Of a stretch of DNA of 64,000 nucleotides, positions 37,845-49,822 are shown in pieces; within the stretch, counting starts at the first letter, position 1; each line of letters begins with the position of its first letter. Made by a program: the position numbers and the translations under genes. The notes under the pieces are model-generated. The model did not search any database and was not told the origin of the DNA. It saw only the letters and a program-made list of their open reading frames with translations. Source of the stretch: Adenanthera pavonina (Eukaryota > Streptophyta > Magnoliopsida > Fabales > Fabaceae); assembly GCA_026686845.1 (NCBI GenBank), contig JAIVEN010000011.1, forward strand, positions 28,072,501 through 28,136,500. Reading direction: 5' to 3'.

Positions 37845-40430
37845 CTATGTAGGATTAGGATTCTTGCAGCTAGAGCGATTATGCCCAAGTTGGTGACAAA
37901 ATGAACACATGTACACCTTCTTGTTTTGAGATTGAGACTCCCGTCGCCTAGTCTGCAGTCTACCAGGAGCACGTGTGGTAATAGGAGGCTGCCAAAAAGG
38001 TCTGTGATTCATAATCACTAGATGTTATTTCATCCAACTGTGGCATGTCATTAGTTTCCGCTGGAATCATGGTGCTACTGTATATTTTTTCTTGTGCACT
38101 TATCTTGTACCAATCTTCAACATATGCATAAACATTTCCATGAACTAATCTAATTGCTGCACATGCATGTGGACATGGAATGCCAACCATTTTCCATGCT
38201 TGATAGATGCATTCCCGAGTTATGAGATTGACCCTCAAATCTGCGGAAATTGTGCGAACTGATATCCTACTTAAGCTATAATGTTCAACGACCATTGTTT
38301 TAGCCCTTGCCACATTTTGTTGTAGTTGTTCTTCCACTTTTGGACTCACCCTATTTGTCCACTTTGACGTAACTACCTTACAACTATACAATTTCTTTGC
38401 CAATTTTGATCGATACTCATTTATCAAAGCATATATATTGTGCTTCCGCTCCTTTACCAACCAAGCATTGAATGACTCAGCCATATTTGTTGTAATATGA
38501 TCCCACCTTCGATGCCAAAATCAAGATAAGGCCTAACGATCAATGTCACCATTTGTTTCTAGCCATTGTGTCACCTCAGGGGAGAAACACCTCAAATTGT
38601 CCATTGCTTTATCAAAATCACACTCCAACCTTACATATGCAATTGCATCCAACAACTTAAGTGCATCATCCTTCCTTTTTCTCCTTCTACTACCTGTGGT
38701 AATTTTCATAAACTCAGAATTGAAATTTTCCTTTACATGCTGATAGCAGTATGCATGTCGATTACTTCAAAAAATATCTTGCACTATACTAATAATTGCA
38801 TTATGCCTGTATGGTTATTTGCACAAAACCAGTAATTTCTCTCACATTCTGAAGAAACCATGCCCAATTATCATATGTCTCCCCGCTTACAATTGCATAA
38901 GCTAGAGGGAATAAGTCGTCATTTGCATCATATGATGAGGCTGACAGCAAGGTCCCCTTGTATGGACCACTCAAATGGGAGCCATCTATAGATAGTATTG
39001 GTCGAGCCCCAAGCAAAAATCCATGTATGCAACATCCATAGACAACAAATAGCCTCTCAAACGTGTTGTTTCCCGATGCTTCCCATTTTGCAATTGTATC
39101 AAGGTTCATCTCCATCAATCTATCACAAAGCCATGGGATTAACATATATGAATTATCAAGACGCAAATGAATTTCCTCTAAGACTTTTTCTCTTGCCCTG
39201 TATGCTTGCTTGTAAGTAAGGATAATGCCATAATCCCTCAGTAAGTCTTTTATTATCTCAGTTGTTGTTTTATCTAGATTACCCATCAAAGCATCACCAA
39301 TTATACATGCTACCAGTGTTGAGTTGACCCTACGAGGCACAAGAAGGTAGTCTTATGCACTATGTGTGTGTTCATTATGAAAATGATGTACACACAGGAA
39401 GGGACTTTCTTTTCCAATCACATATGCTGTTATCTTCTATTGACACCCAACAACCATGCACTTCACAATCATCTTTTTTCGACTATTCTTTACATACTTG
39501 TATCCAAATTTATGAGCAACACTATATTTGAACATTACTTTTCTAAATGTCTTTGCGTTTGGAAATGTCTATCCAACTCCAAGAAATAGGTCCTTCCATT
39601 TAGTAGAATTCAACATTGGTCGAGGTATAGGCACACTTTGTGTTCCACAAGGTAAAACACTGACTTCCTCTCAAGAAGGATTCCCATCTTCCCCACAAGT
39701 ATTCCCTTCTTCTCAAAAAGGAGAATCATCCAATGAGAATCCTGTTACAGCCTCTATCCTACATTCACAAACCATCACAGTACATTACAACAAATTATTG
39801 AAAAAAATCAGTTTCAAAATATTTCCACTTTCATTTAACTAAATTCGCATGAAAGAAATTCCAATTTTCCAACTCAATATAATAATTTTCGGCATTCAAT
39901 GTCTTATTTAATCAATCATAAAAAAATGTTCCAAGTTGAATTAATATAATTTCCAAGTGAGAAATTCAATATTTCCAACTTGTTCTATCGATTCTCAGCA
40001 GTCTCAATATTATTCATTATTGTTATTTTATTCCAAAACTCAATTTAAGTGTGTCCAAACATCTAGCCAAGACAGCTTACCCTTCTGAATGTTCCATCGG
40101 TGTCTCTACAATTTCATTTATTTTGTTCCCCCCACTGTATACATGTGTAAATTCATCGTTGAACCTTATCAATTTTTAAGCTCCTTCATTATTTAAAAGA
40201 TCTATAAATGTACTATAATCTAATTTCACTGTATATTTCACCTCAACTCTGTTGCATTCATTACCCGTTATCGATGATATCATTCTTAACAACTTGTGTT
40301 GTGTCATGCATTCTCTTAACAACTCAGCATTTGTTTTCTCTCCCTTATATTGGATCCTACCTTACACATCTTTCATAAATTGTCCCCCAAAGTGAAAATA
40401 ACAAACTAGTTCTTTCAATGAACTCCTTGA
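37845..40430 (-). pseudogene. MURA-like transposase of MULE-2 (decayed)
   Basis: Minus strand. From right to left: an N-terminal region (about 40430-40080), the Mutator DNA-binding domain (TFPNAKTFRKVM..KYVKN..VKCMVVGC, about 39570-39430), and the MULE core 39340-38801 with Asp in LSIDGSHLSGPYKG and YAIVSGETYDNWAWFL. After a break come the C-terminal part (38484-37960) with a SWIM-like finger (RECIYQAWKMVGIPCPHA) and a terminal CX2CX4HX4C knuckle (CSFCHQLGHNRSSC), stopping at 37845-37847. The SWIM finger should start CxC; here the second Cys is Tyr. A TAG at 39437-39439 and further shifts disrupt it. It belongs to a different MULE lineage from MULE-1, whose readable text shows no SWIM finger. 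Confidence 0.87.
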
Positions 40431-41169
40431 TATTTGTAAATCAACCCTATAAGAAGTAACTATCTAGTTGTGACAAATGACTTTACTAAGATGAAATCAT
40501 TTCTCATAACAACTATTAATTAACCCACAATTCCCAACTACAAATTCCTATCATCTTTATCTATACCAACTAAGCATGAGTAAATCATAATATTTATTAA
40601 TAAAATAACCAATAAGCCAATTGTTGGTTTAGACTACAATTTACAAGAAAGATCAGTTTTCTGCACAATTTTTATGTAGATAACAAACATTTCCAACTGA
40701 CATTTGCATAATTTCATACCTCTCATTTCAGTTTTCAGTACTCCTCCATACTTTAGTTTAGAAAAAAAATTTTAGTTCAGTAAAAAACATCATATTCAAT
40801 TGATAAGTTCATAGGCCATCTAAAGAATGATCATATATAGTTTTAACATATTATTAAGCTATACAAAACAAGTGACAGGGCTTTATCAATGTTTTACTGA
40901 AAACCAACCAATATTTTATAAACAAAGCTGAAATGCATGATGTAGCAATGATAGAGAGGCAGCAGAGAAGATGAAGATGAAAGCAATGATATAGAAAGAA
41001 GAGATAGCCACAATAGAAGAATAATACAACATAAATTATGACAGAGGCAGATGAGAAGAATAACAGTGCTTTATACAACACCAACTGACGATGACACCAA
41101 GCTTTAGGGAGGAAGATTTTTTTCGCCTAGGGAGAAAAAGAATTTTACCCTTTATGGAGCTTTGTCGAT

Positions 41170-41375
41170 GAAGACTTCGAGCACTTTCTGATTTTGACGC
41201 AGAGGGAGTCGTGCGTGCGTGCATTTTTGGTTTCCAAACTGAGGGTTAATTTTGTCCATCCATTTTATTTTTATCCCAGTGCGGGACCTAGGGACTTGTG
41301 GATCATTAGACAAATTAGGATCGGATCCTAAGTTGTCATTATCTGTCTTTGGGGGTCCTAAATAGTCTTTTTCCC
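41170..41375 (-). repeat. Right terminal inverted repeat of MULE-2
   Basis: Complement of 30654-30860; it ends TTTTTCCC immediately before the TAGTGTTAT target duplication. Confidence 0.9.
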
Positions 41376-41384
41376 TAGTGTTAT

Positions 41385-42499
41385 ACCGTGATTTCATCTA
41401 TTGAATTTTTTTTTTGGTAGAAATCCATTGACTATTTTATTTGTGCTTAAAATTCTCTCACTTAGTAATTCAATACAAAAAAACTCCCTCATTAATGTTA
41501 TAACTGAAATTTCTAATATTTAAAGGGCCAAACAAAGTCTCTTCAATTGTAGATACTGCATATTGGATACGCGTGTAAAGTGATAATGCTAATATATATT
41601 ATACCTTAAAATAAAATTTAGATCTATTTTCTTATAATCATGAAGTCCAATCATCCAATTACTTCATGCCACATGGAATAAATGTAGTCAACTACACCTA
41701 TCCAAGTACACCTTGTCAATTGATAAAGTGATAAAAGTAATCCATGTGGCATAAAGTAATTGGATTATTACTTCTAATGGTTATAAGAAAATGGATGTAA
41801 ATTTTTTCCTTATACTTTTGGCATGTAGAATAATAATGTAATATGTTTTAAGTTTAAGTCAATCAAATTAAATATTTAATAGTAGAGTTTGTGATTAAAA
41901 ATAATTTACCGAGAAACAAGATAGGATTATAATACGGCTAAAAAAATTATCTTTTACTATGGAATTGAAGGGGTACTTTTATATTAGGGCCAGCCTTTGA
42001 GATTGTTATGTTGTGTTGAGGTACCATCATGTTCTCTTCGGTTCTGATCAGATACGGAGGTGGGCTCAGACCACTTTTCCTTTTCGTGTATATCACGTTT
42101 TCTATGTTGTACTTAATGGAGCACCATTGACGCTTTGCTTTGTTTAGATGATGTAGAAAACAGGAGGTAGAAAAGAAAAGACAATCTCTCTTATTATAAA
42201 TGAACAAGGGAGTTAAAAAATTCTATACTGAACTGAGGAAACATATGGTTGATATCTCTTTTTCTCTTTAAAGTGATTTTTCTTCTACAATCTCCATATT
42301 TAAGGGAAAATTTTAGGGGAAAAAATGTTGTGCCGTGCCTTTTTCTCTACACTATTTTTCTTTCACTCTTTTCTATTTTTTTATTGCTATCCAAACATTA
42401 AAAAGAAATTCTATTTTTTTATTTTTCCTTCTAATTTTATTCAACCATTACTTTTTTATCCCCCTTCAAAACACAGGGTAAGTGAAGTTAAATTTTATT
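41385..42499. other. Intergenic, nothing recognised
   Basis: AT-rich. The first bases (accgtgatttcatctattg) continue the local repeat that MULE-2 interrupted. No supported gene or element; reading frames are short and low complexity. Confidence 0.4.
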
Positions 42500-42800
42500 T
42501 GTCCTATAGCTTGTGAGACTCTGTACTGTCCATATTAACGGAATTAGAAAGCTACAGTGAAATGATTCCATAGGTTGAATTGAAGGGCTTTCCTTTGAAT
42601 GCTATTTTGCCGTGAGGTCGAACCGCCACTGACCTGGTCACATGGAAACTGCATTTTTCTTACCTGCATTCGCCGAATCAGAGTCGCAGAGAAATAAAAA
42701 GCTGTTTCATATCATCACGTACACAAATCAAATATTTAGATATGGTATTAAAGGCAACTTTCTTACATGTCCATATTAAAATAAAAAACAATTAACAATT
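42500..42800. repeat. Dispersed local repeat, copy B
   Basis: Shares with copies A and C, in order: tgtgagactctgtact, ttagaaagctacagtga, aggttgaattgaagggc, tcctttgaatgctattttg, cacatggaaactgcattt, gaatcagagtcgcagag and aagctgtttcatatc. Non-coding. Confidence 0.6.
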
Positions 42801-43376
42801 AACAAATATTAAAATTACATATAATAATATTTTATTACATTTATTTGTGAAATATAGGTATAAAATATTTTATTTAAAATTTTAATTTTAATTAATTATT
42901 TTATTAATTGGAAAAATTAATATATATTTTTTAAAAAATTAATACAAGGAAAACCCAAGTGGGACTAATGGATCAAAGCATCATAACTAGCACCGTCAGA
43001 CGTGGATACACCCTGATTTAGGAGGGGAACACACTCGAGGGGGGAGCCAGATATACCAGAAAAAGAAACTGGAGCCCAACTACTTGGGCCAGAACTGTAA
43101 ACCCCATCTTTAATTCATAATTATTTTTCTTTTAAGTTATATATATTGTGTGTATATATATATTTATAAAAATAATAAAAAAATAGAAATTTAAAACCTT
43201 TCTTATACAATTAAGCATCAAGTCTATAACTAGTCAATATATCCATTTCATACTGTAAGGTTATATAAAACAAAACTATTATCTTAACAATGTCTCCAAA
43301 AATCCTACCATAAAAATATCAAAAGTATCAAACATACATCTACGTAGTTATTTATATTATTCTTAATACTAAGTCT
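42801..43376. other. Intergenic, with another copy of the gggcc-type motif
   Basis: AT-rich. 42830-42900 matches 56770-56840 (tttatttgtgaa..taggt.taaaatattttatttaaa). 43060-43100 (ggagcccaactacttgggcc) is related to the phrases at 21630, 27125 and 30590. No gene. Confidence 0.4.
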
Positions 43377-43631
43377 TCATATAGCGCCCGGAGATAATGA
43401 GTCCTGATCGGGATTGGTTGGAGGTTTTTGGTTTAAGTCAATAAATGGAGGAACTGGATCCTTAACTTTAGGAGGAGGTGCCTGAAAATTCTCTGATGGA
43501 GATACCGGGTAAACCACTGGAGGTGGTACTAGGAAGTTATCTGGTGGGAAAATTAGGTAGTCTTTTGGTGGTGAGGTGAGATAGTCCTCTGGTGGCAGGA
43601 TATAGTGGTCATGAGATGGAGAAAAGAAGCT
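43377..43631 (-). CDS. Proline-rich octapeptide-repeat ORF, possible terminal exon
   Basis: Minus strand. An open frame runs from 43661 down to TGA at 43377-43379 (94 codons) without an ATG. A pyrimidine-rich tract ending CCTTCCTCCAG just above 43631 is a good splice acceptor, which would make this a last exon of about 84 residues. It encodes a run of roughly 8-residue units, PPEDYLTS, PPKDYLIF, PPDNFLVP, PPVVYPVS, PSENFQAP, then PPKVKDPVPPFIDLN and a tail ending SLSPGAI. The regular Pro-Pro-acidic-aromatic pattern looks selected rather than random. I do not recognise the protein; a secreted hydroxyproline-rich protein or peptide precursor is one guess, a captured or LTR-borne exon another. 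It sits beside the LTR of the gypsy fragment, in the same orientation. Confidence 0.35.
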   Translation of the reverse strand, partial: SFFSPSHDHYILPPEDYLTSPPKDYLIFPPDNFLVPPPVVYPVSPSENFQAPPPKVKDPVPPFIDLNQKPPTNPDQDSLSPGAI

Positions 43632-43689
43632 GGAGGAAGGGGGGTAGAATAGATAGGGGGTTTAGTGGGTATATTTATAGGATTATGAA

Positions 43690-45313
43690 CATTAATATTT
43701 TGTATGACATGTAACTCTCAGACGCTCGGGTAGTATATCATGATCCATTTAATCTCAATTAAAATTTGAGTGAGTGACATCTAGACTATTGCACTTAAAA
43801 AATGAGTGATACATGAATAAAACAAAAGAATATTTTTAAGTAAGGATCCAGTTGCTAATAGTAGAAAATATTTTATTTATTATTTCTTTTTCCTACATTG
43901 AAATATAGATATAAATATGCACAGAATATTTTAATTATTAGCACATCTAAACATATATCTTTCACCATTCATATAATCAAGGCGTCCCCTAAAGTGGATC
44001 CACAAAATATCAAAATTCTTACCTCCTCTGGATATTCTCCCAAAGGATTCCTTCTTTGGGGTTAACTTGAGTGCTAAACCTTCAAGGATGCTTTGCAATT
44101 ATACTTTTCTATGCATATTCATATAATTTTGTTAATCAAAATAGTCAATTGATAAAATATACACACTTTTATGGATCATTTAAGGTACACCCAAAATTCC
44201 ACAAGTAGGTTCTAGAGGGTTTATAATAGTTCCTAGAAAGAAGGTTTGAAGTGCATGAGAAAGAACATCTAATGTGCATATATTTAACAAAAACTATAAT
44301 ACGTAATATAATAATTTAGTAAATAAATAATTAACTTCAAGGATAGCTCGTAGAATCATTGATGTGATACTTTTGAGAAAAAGGAAGAGAAGCATATACA
44401 ATTATATCTCATCTAATAAATAAATAAAATAAGAATTCAAATGTACAATGTCAATATAATTATCTCAATAAATAAATAAATAATTATATGTTAAATTTAT
44501 AGTAGAATTTGAATAGAAATTTTAGATACAATATTATAAAGGAATAAGAAAGCAACAACATTCTCGATTCTTGTCTAGAGCTAATTATTAATTGAGTAGG
44601 GAGTGGGTATACTATAAAGGAAAAGGAATCTTAAGTTCGTGCATGATTAATACCACAGAAACAATAGCTATAGCTATACATGCATGTGGATGCTTGAAGA
44701 AAAGAGATACAATATAAATATACACATATATAGGTGTGTGTGTGTCATATGAGTGCATCATGAGATAGGTGGGTGAGACGTGAGATAAGAAACATGAAAG
44801 AATAGGATTTTATGATGAATAGAAATATATATATATATATATCATTACACCATCTATCACAAATATACGAACAGAGCCATATATAAAGATTAGTAGTATC
44901 ACTCAATAAGACCCAAAAAACTTACCCTTTTTGTCCAACTTTCAGCCATATGTCCCCCCCTCTCTCTCTATTTTTTTTTTCCTCTAATGTCTCCCAAATA
45001 GGAAACATGCCCCTTATATAGAGAGAATGATGATTGAGTCAAATAAAATTCCTCTTTTCCTTCTTTAATTACATACATGTATCAAGACATTTTAATCATT
45101 GAAGATTCATGCATTTGACGTGTGTATAAGCTATATTTAAGTTTATCTTCAAATGATGTCTGCCAAGACTTCATCATTGCTTAGGCGAAATTTCTTTTTT
45201 CTTAATGTTCATGGGTTTCCCACACATAGGCCTATAGTACAATATTTTTGGGCCTATATGCATACCTATCATGCATGTTACACACACACACACACTTTTT
45301 TAAGGGTGTTACA
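43690..45313 (-). repeat. LTR of the Ty3/gypsy fragment (left limit uncertain)
   Basis: The right end is sharp: read on the minus strand the LTR starts TGTAACACCC at 45313, directly after the gagggcgaaat...ggagaat text that ends Tekay/Del-type elements. The left limit is a guess because there is no second LTR to compare. The region contains CA, TA and TGTG microsatellites near 44720, 44830 and 45280. Confidence 0.5.
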
Positions 45314-47237
45314 ATTCTCCTACCCTAAATAAAAATTTCGCCCTCAAAATTTAAAGGTACCTTATTGAAATAGTTTAGGGTGCTTTTGCTGCATTTCGTA
45401 TTCCATTTCCCATGTAGCTTCCTCTAGAGTCAATCCTTCCCATAAAACTTTGACAAGGAAGATGGTCTTATGCTGAAAGCGTTTCTGATCAGTATCCACT
45501 ATTCTGGTAGGTTTTGGATGATATTTCAAGTTTTCATTCACTTGCATTGACTCATCGACTATAATGTGTGAAGTGTCAGGGATATACTTATGGAGTTGGG
45601 ACACATCAAATGCAAGATGAAGATTTGACAAATTGGGAGGTAAAGTAATTTGGTAGGCCACTGGACCAATTCTTTTGATGATTTGGAAGGGTCCAACATA
45701 CCTTGAACTTAATTTCTTGGTTCGGAGAGATCTATCTATTCCTGTAGTAAGAGTGACTTTAAGAAACACATGGGACCCTTCTTCAAATTCTAAAGGCTTC
45801 CTTCTTTTATCCATGTAACTCTTTTGTCTGCTCTGGGTTATTAGCATTTTCTCCTTGATTAATTTAAGCTGCTCAGTGGTTTCCTGAACCAATTTAAGAC
45901 CTAATAATCTCTTTTCACGTATCTCAAACCAACACAATGGTGATCTACATTTTCTATCGTAGAGAGCTTTATAGGGTGCCATTCCAATACTTGAATGGTA
46001 ACTGTTGTTATAAGCAAACTCCACTAACATTATGTATTTTTCTTAATTTTCCCTTTGCTCTAAAATACAAGCTCTAAACATGTCTTCTAAAGTTTGAATG
46101 GTTCATTTTGACTGACCATCCGTTTAAGGATGATAAGCCGTACTAGAATGCAATTTTGTATCAAAAGCTTCTTGTAATGCTCCCTAAAATCTAGATGCAA
46201 ATCTAGGATCTCTGTCAAAGACTATGCTTAGAGGTCCTCCATGCAACCTTACTTTCTCCTACACATACAATTGGGCAAGTTTGTCTAGTGAGTAGTTGAT
46301 CTTGATGGGTAAGAAATGTGTTGATTTAGTCAATTGATCAACTATTACCCAAATGGAATCTTTTCCTGATCGGGTTCAAGTTAATCCAACTACAAAATCC
46401 ATAGTAATGTGATCGCATTTCCACTAAGGTATTTCTAAAGGTTGGAGTAAGCCAGAGGGTTTTTGATGTTCTATTTTGGCCTGTTGGCACACCAAACATT
46501 TAGACACAAACTCAACAATTTCCCTTTTCATCCTTGGCCACCAATACATTTTCTTTAAATCTTGATGTATTTTGGTAGATCCAGGGTGTATGGTATAGTT
46601 ACTTTTGTGTGCTTTTTCCAAGATTTTCTTTCAAAATTTCCCTACTTTTGACACACACACTCTTCCTTGGTATAGAATGGTTCCATCAAGTGCTTGTGAA
46701 AAATCCTTATGCCCAATTTGATCTTGTAGAAATTTATCTTGTTGCTAAGATTCTCTAATCTAAGTTTTCAAATTATTCTCTATTTTAAGCTCACTTAAGC
46801 GCAAGCTATTAGGTAAAAAGGTCGCCTACTGTCTCTAAAATACTTTATTATCTTATCTTCTTCTATCATCAAGAAAGCTATCTGGAGAGACTTTCTACTC
46901 AAAGCATGAGCAACTATATTTGCTTTTCCGGGGTGATAACAGAGCTTAAAATCATAATCTTTTATTAGTTCTATCCATCTTCTTTGACACACATTTAGCT
47001 CCTTTTGATCAAAAAGATATTTAAGGCTCTTATGGTCACCAAAAACTTCAAAGTTAGCCCCAAACAAATAATATCGCCAAATCTTTAATGCAAAAATTAT
47101 TATAGCTAATTCCAAATCATGGGTAGGGTAGTTTTCCTCATGTGATCTTAGTTGTCTAGAGGCATAAGCCACAACTCTTCATTGCTGCATTAAGACACAA
47201 CCTAAACCATTTTTAGAAGCATCAGTATATAACTCTC
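45314..47237 (-). pseudogene. Ty3/gypsy (Tekay-like chromovirus) pol 3' fragment
   Basis: Minus strand, right to left: RNase H (YTDASKNGLGCVLMQ near 47210, MAYASRQL..YPTHDLEL, FGDHKSLKYL, 47172-46795); integrase zinc finger (H..H..CLVCQQAK, 46621-46424); integrase core (MDFVVGL near 46390, FDRDPRF near 46215, catalytic Glu position near 46095 reading Lys before a stop); integrase C-terminus and chromodomain-like end (SRYVGPFQI, VKVLWEG..EEATWE, 46030-45362). Stops interrupt the core at several points. Reverse transcriptase, protease and gag are missing: the element is cut off at about 47237 where copia sequence begins. Integrase and its chromodomain normally direct insertion into chromatin. 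Confidence 0.88.
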
Positions 47238-47251
47238 ATATAACTCTGAGA

Positions 47252-48210
47252 ATGGCATTGAGAGAACCTAAGCCAGCAGCTCTTACTCCTCAATCTAGTG
47301 CTACAAATAAGGCCTATCATAAGCAATGGTATGAATCCAATCACCTTTCTCTTGCAATGATTAAGTTCACTATTGACAAAGGAATCAAGGAGAGCATTCC
47401 AGACAAAGACACTGTAGTAGAGTATATGAATGCAGTTGGGGAGAAATTTAAGAAATTAGACAAGACTTAGAAGGCCTATTACCTCTCTTTACTTGATAAC
47501 ACCCGTTATGGTAAAGTGTTTGGCGCCAGAGAACACATCATGAAGCTTATCCATTATTATAAATGGTTGAAGTCATACGGTGTTGACTTGGGTGAGAGCA
47601 CTCTAGTTTACCGAGTCCTTCAATCATTGCTATCTGAGTATACATTCTTGAGAACCTCTTACAATTCATAGGAGGCTGAATGGTCCATAGACCAGATGAT
47701 ATCTATTGTGACTCAAGAAGAAGAGACAATAAAGAAAAGCAATTCTCATCCACCATCTGTGAATCATCTATCTAGTGGCTCTAGTAGTAAATCGAATGGT
47801 CGTGATAAGAAAGGAAAGAAGCCAGAGGTTTAGAAATTTGGAAAACCTGGGTTCAAGAATAATGGTGACAAGAGTAAGGGTCCACAAAAGAGATTAACTG
47901 GCACATGCAATTATTGTAAGATTCCTGGTCACAAGATGTCTAATTGTTTTAAGTGGAAAACGTGAGCGTGAAAAGGAAGGTATATCTTCTGGTAATGTTA
48001 CCCCTCTAGCTCTAGTATGTTTTGAATCCAATAATGTTGAAACATCTTTTGAGTCTTGGTGGTTGGATGGTGGTGCAACTATTCATGTTACAAATTCTTT
48101 GCAAGAGCTCAAAAATAGGTGGATCCCAAGTGAGAGGGAAAAGACTATCCTAGGAATTATTGGTAGCAGGATAGCAGTAGAGTACATAGGATTAGTTTCT
48201 TTATGTTTAC
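47252..48210 (+). pseudogene. copia gag and start of protease
   Basis: The frame opens at 47252 with an ATG-led segment (ALREPKPAAL..KAYHKQWYESNHLSL) and continues through several stops (for example near 47468 and 47671) as typical copia gag text. A CX2CX4HX4C knuckle (CNYCKIPGHKMSNC, about 47910-47950) is followed by the protease motif LDGGATIHVTN near 48066, where the family normally has Asp-Ser-Gly. It runs out at 48210, where the Athila-like element begins. Gag forms the retroelement particle and the knuckle binds its RNA. Broken and not functional. Confidence 0.85.
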
Positions 48211-49717
48211 TGATGTGTCCATTTTATACATATAAAATACCCACATTTAAGCTTTAAATTATATTTAAATATGTTTATATTGATATATTTTAGCATGATT
48301 TTACATATTTTTGTGTTTCATGACGTTATAGGTTCAGTTGGAAGCATTCGGAGCAAAAACGTTATAAATTGTTCATGCTGAAAAGTTGTGACACCCTTCG
48401 GTATTTTGATCATAACTCTCACATATGAACTCCGATTGAGGTGATTTAAAATGCGTTGGAAAGATAAGACATAGAGCTACAACTTTCATGTTTCTAGTTT
48501 TCCCAAATTATAACTTTATCATGGTGAAAATCGAACTCAAAATGTCAACACGAGCTGATGACGTTATGAAGCTGGAGGTGTTCTGTCCGTACAAACAGTG
48601 TCCACCCGGCGCCGGGTCATGTCCGTACGGCACCGGGTCAACTCGGATTTTGACGTTTTTCAGCAAGTTAGATGCATCCGGCGCCGTATGGATTAATTTT
48701 ATGCTTATCCGGTGCCGGGTCATGCAATAGGGGTCCGTAAAAACTCGTTTTTGACGCGTTTTGATTATATTTTGGGCTTTTATGGGCTTCTAAAATTTTC
48801 CTATATAAAGATACACGATTGAAACACAAGGGGGGATTGAAAAACGAACTCAGAAGTCAGAGAACACGGTTTCAAACGCATCTGGGAGCAACTAGGAGCA
48901 TCTTATAGAGAAAGAGCAAGGAGATTTAGGGAGTATTAGTGATAGATTTATTCTTCTCTAATATAACTCTATTTTCTTATTATTTTCATTATGATTTGGG
49001 ATTTTAGTTGTGATTTAATTTCTATTTCCATGAGTAGCTAAATTTCCTAGTCAGGGGTAGGGATGTAGCCTGATTGGGATAGATTGGATTTGTTTCTCTA
49101 GTTAAGACTCTTTGATTTGTTCTTCAAGTTATATTTAATTTATCTTTTTATTATATTTATCTCTTTTGTTCATTCATGTGGATTTCATGCTTGATCACTA
49201 TAGAATCTAATTAATGGGTAAACTTGATGGACTGAGAGGTGAAGAGTGAACCTAGATTTAGAGAGATAAACATGAATAACTAATCTAGAGATAGAATTAG
49301 GAATTCATGGTGATGTATGTTGTAATTTTCAAGGTTTAATTAGAAAATTTAGTTGCGCGAGAGCGAATTGAATCCTAATTAAATAAGGACTAATTGACTG
49401 AGAGGTAATTAGGACGCTTTAGAAACAACTGTCACTATAATTATATAGAGTCTAACTAAGAAATAAAATTTAGTTATCTCATAAGGTGAATCCTGATCCC
49501 CTGACGCTTCTAAAACTGAATCAAAACCTCAGATTTCATTTTGTTTTCTATTTCTTTCCTTTTAAATTTGAATTATCAATTTGATTATCAATTAATTTTT
49601 GGGATTAAAAGTTTGAACTATAAATTTACTACCTCCCTTGGGTTCGACCCCTGGAATACTCCGGAGATATTTTTATTACTGCGATCGACCCTGTACACTT
49701 GCAGGATATCTCGATCA
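48211..49717 (+). repeat. 5' LTR of the Athila-like element
   Basis: Begins TGATGTGTCC and ends TCGATCA just before the primer-binding site. The same sequence, diverged, stands alone at 59201-60640, which confirms that it is an LTR. It contains a GC-rich block (48598-48725) with repeated CCGG(C/T)GCCG palindromes. Antiparallel frames across that block are chance frames of the palindromes. Confidence 0.85.
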
Positions 49718-49723
49718 AGTTTT

Positions 49724-49741
49724 TGGCGCCGTTGCCGGGGA
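49724..49741 (+). promoter_or_regulatory. Primer-binding site, tRNA-Asp type
   Basis: TGGCGCCGTTGCCGGGGA is complementary to the 3' end of plant tRNA-Asp and lies 6 bases after the LTR end. This primer is characteristic of Athila-group and related Ty3/gypsy elements. Confidence 0.88.
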
Positions 49742-49822
49742 GGTTAACGGATTTATTAGTTCATTATTTTTAGTCCTATAAATTTTTTTTTATTTGTCTC
49801 TGAATTTTTTTTTCCTTACTGC

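Larger units (their letters stand above)
30654..41375. mobile_element. MULE-2, ULP-carrying Mutator-like transposon, 10.7 kb
   Basis: Bounded by a perfect 9-bp target duplication TAGTGTTAT (30645-30653 and 41376-41384) and ~200-bp inverted repeats. It carries a ULP1-like protease gene on the plus strand (about 31960-34846) and a MURA transposase on the minus strand (37845-40430). They are convergent, with a 2.2-kb inverted minisatellite between them. ULP1-type protease genes inside MULEs are known in plants (Kaonashi-type elements), so the gene content fits that group. Both genes have nonsense changes, so this copy is unlikely to be autonomous. The clean target duplication gives high confidence in the boundaries. 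Confidence 0.92.

Noticed and set aside
37406..39842. Plus-strand frames across 37406-37904, 38543-38835 and 39362-39842
   Set aside because: They overlap the minus-strand MULE-2 transposase or its flank and match no family.
45270..47240. Integrated pararetrovirus
   Set aside because: Domain order (RNase H, integrase, chromodomain-like end, TGTAACACCC LTR) is that of a Ty3/gypsy chromovirus, with no movement or coat protein.
48488..48730. Overlapping plus and minus frames in the GC-rich LTR block
   Set aside because: They arise from CCGGCGCCGG palindromes and are destroyed in the solo LTR copy.
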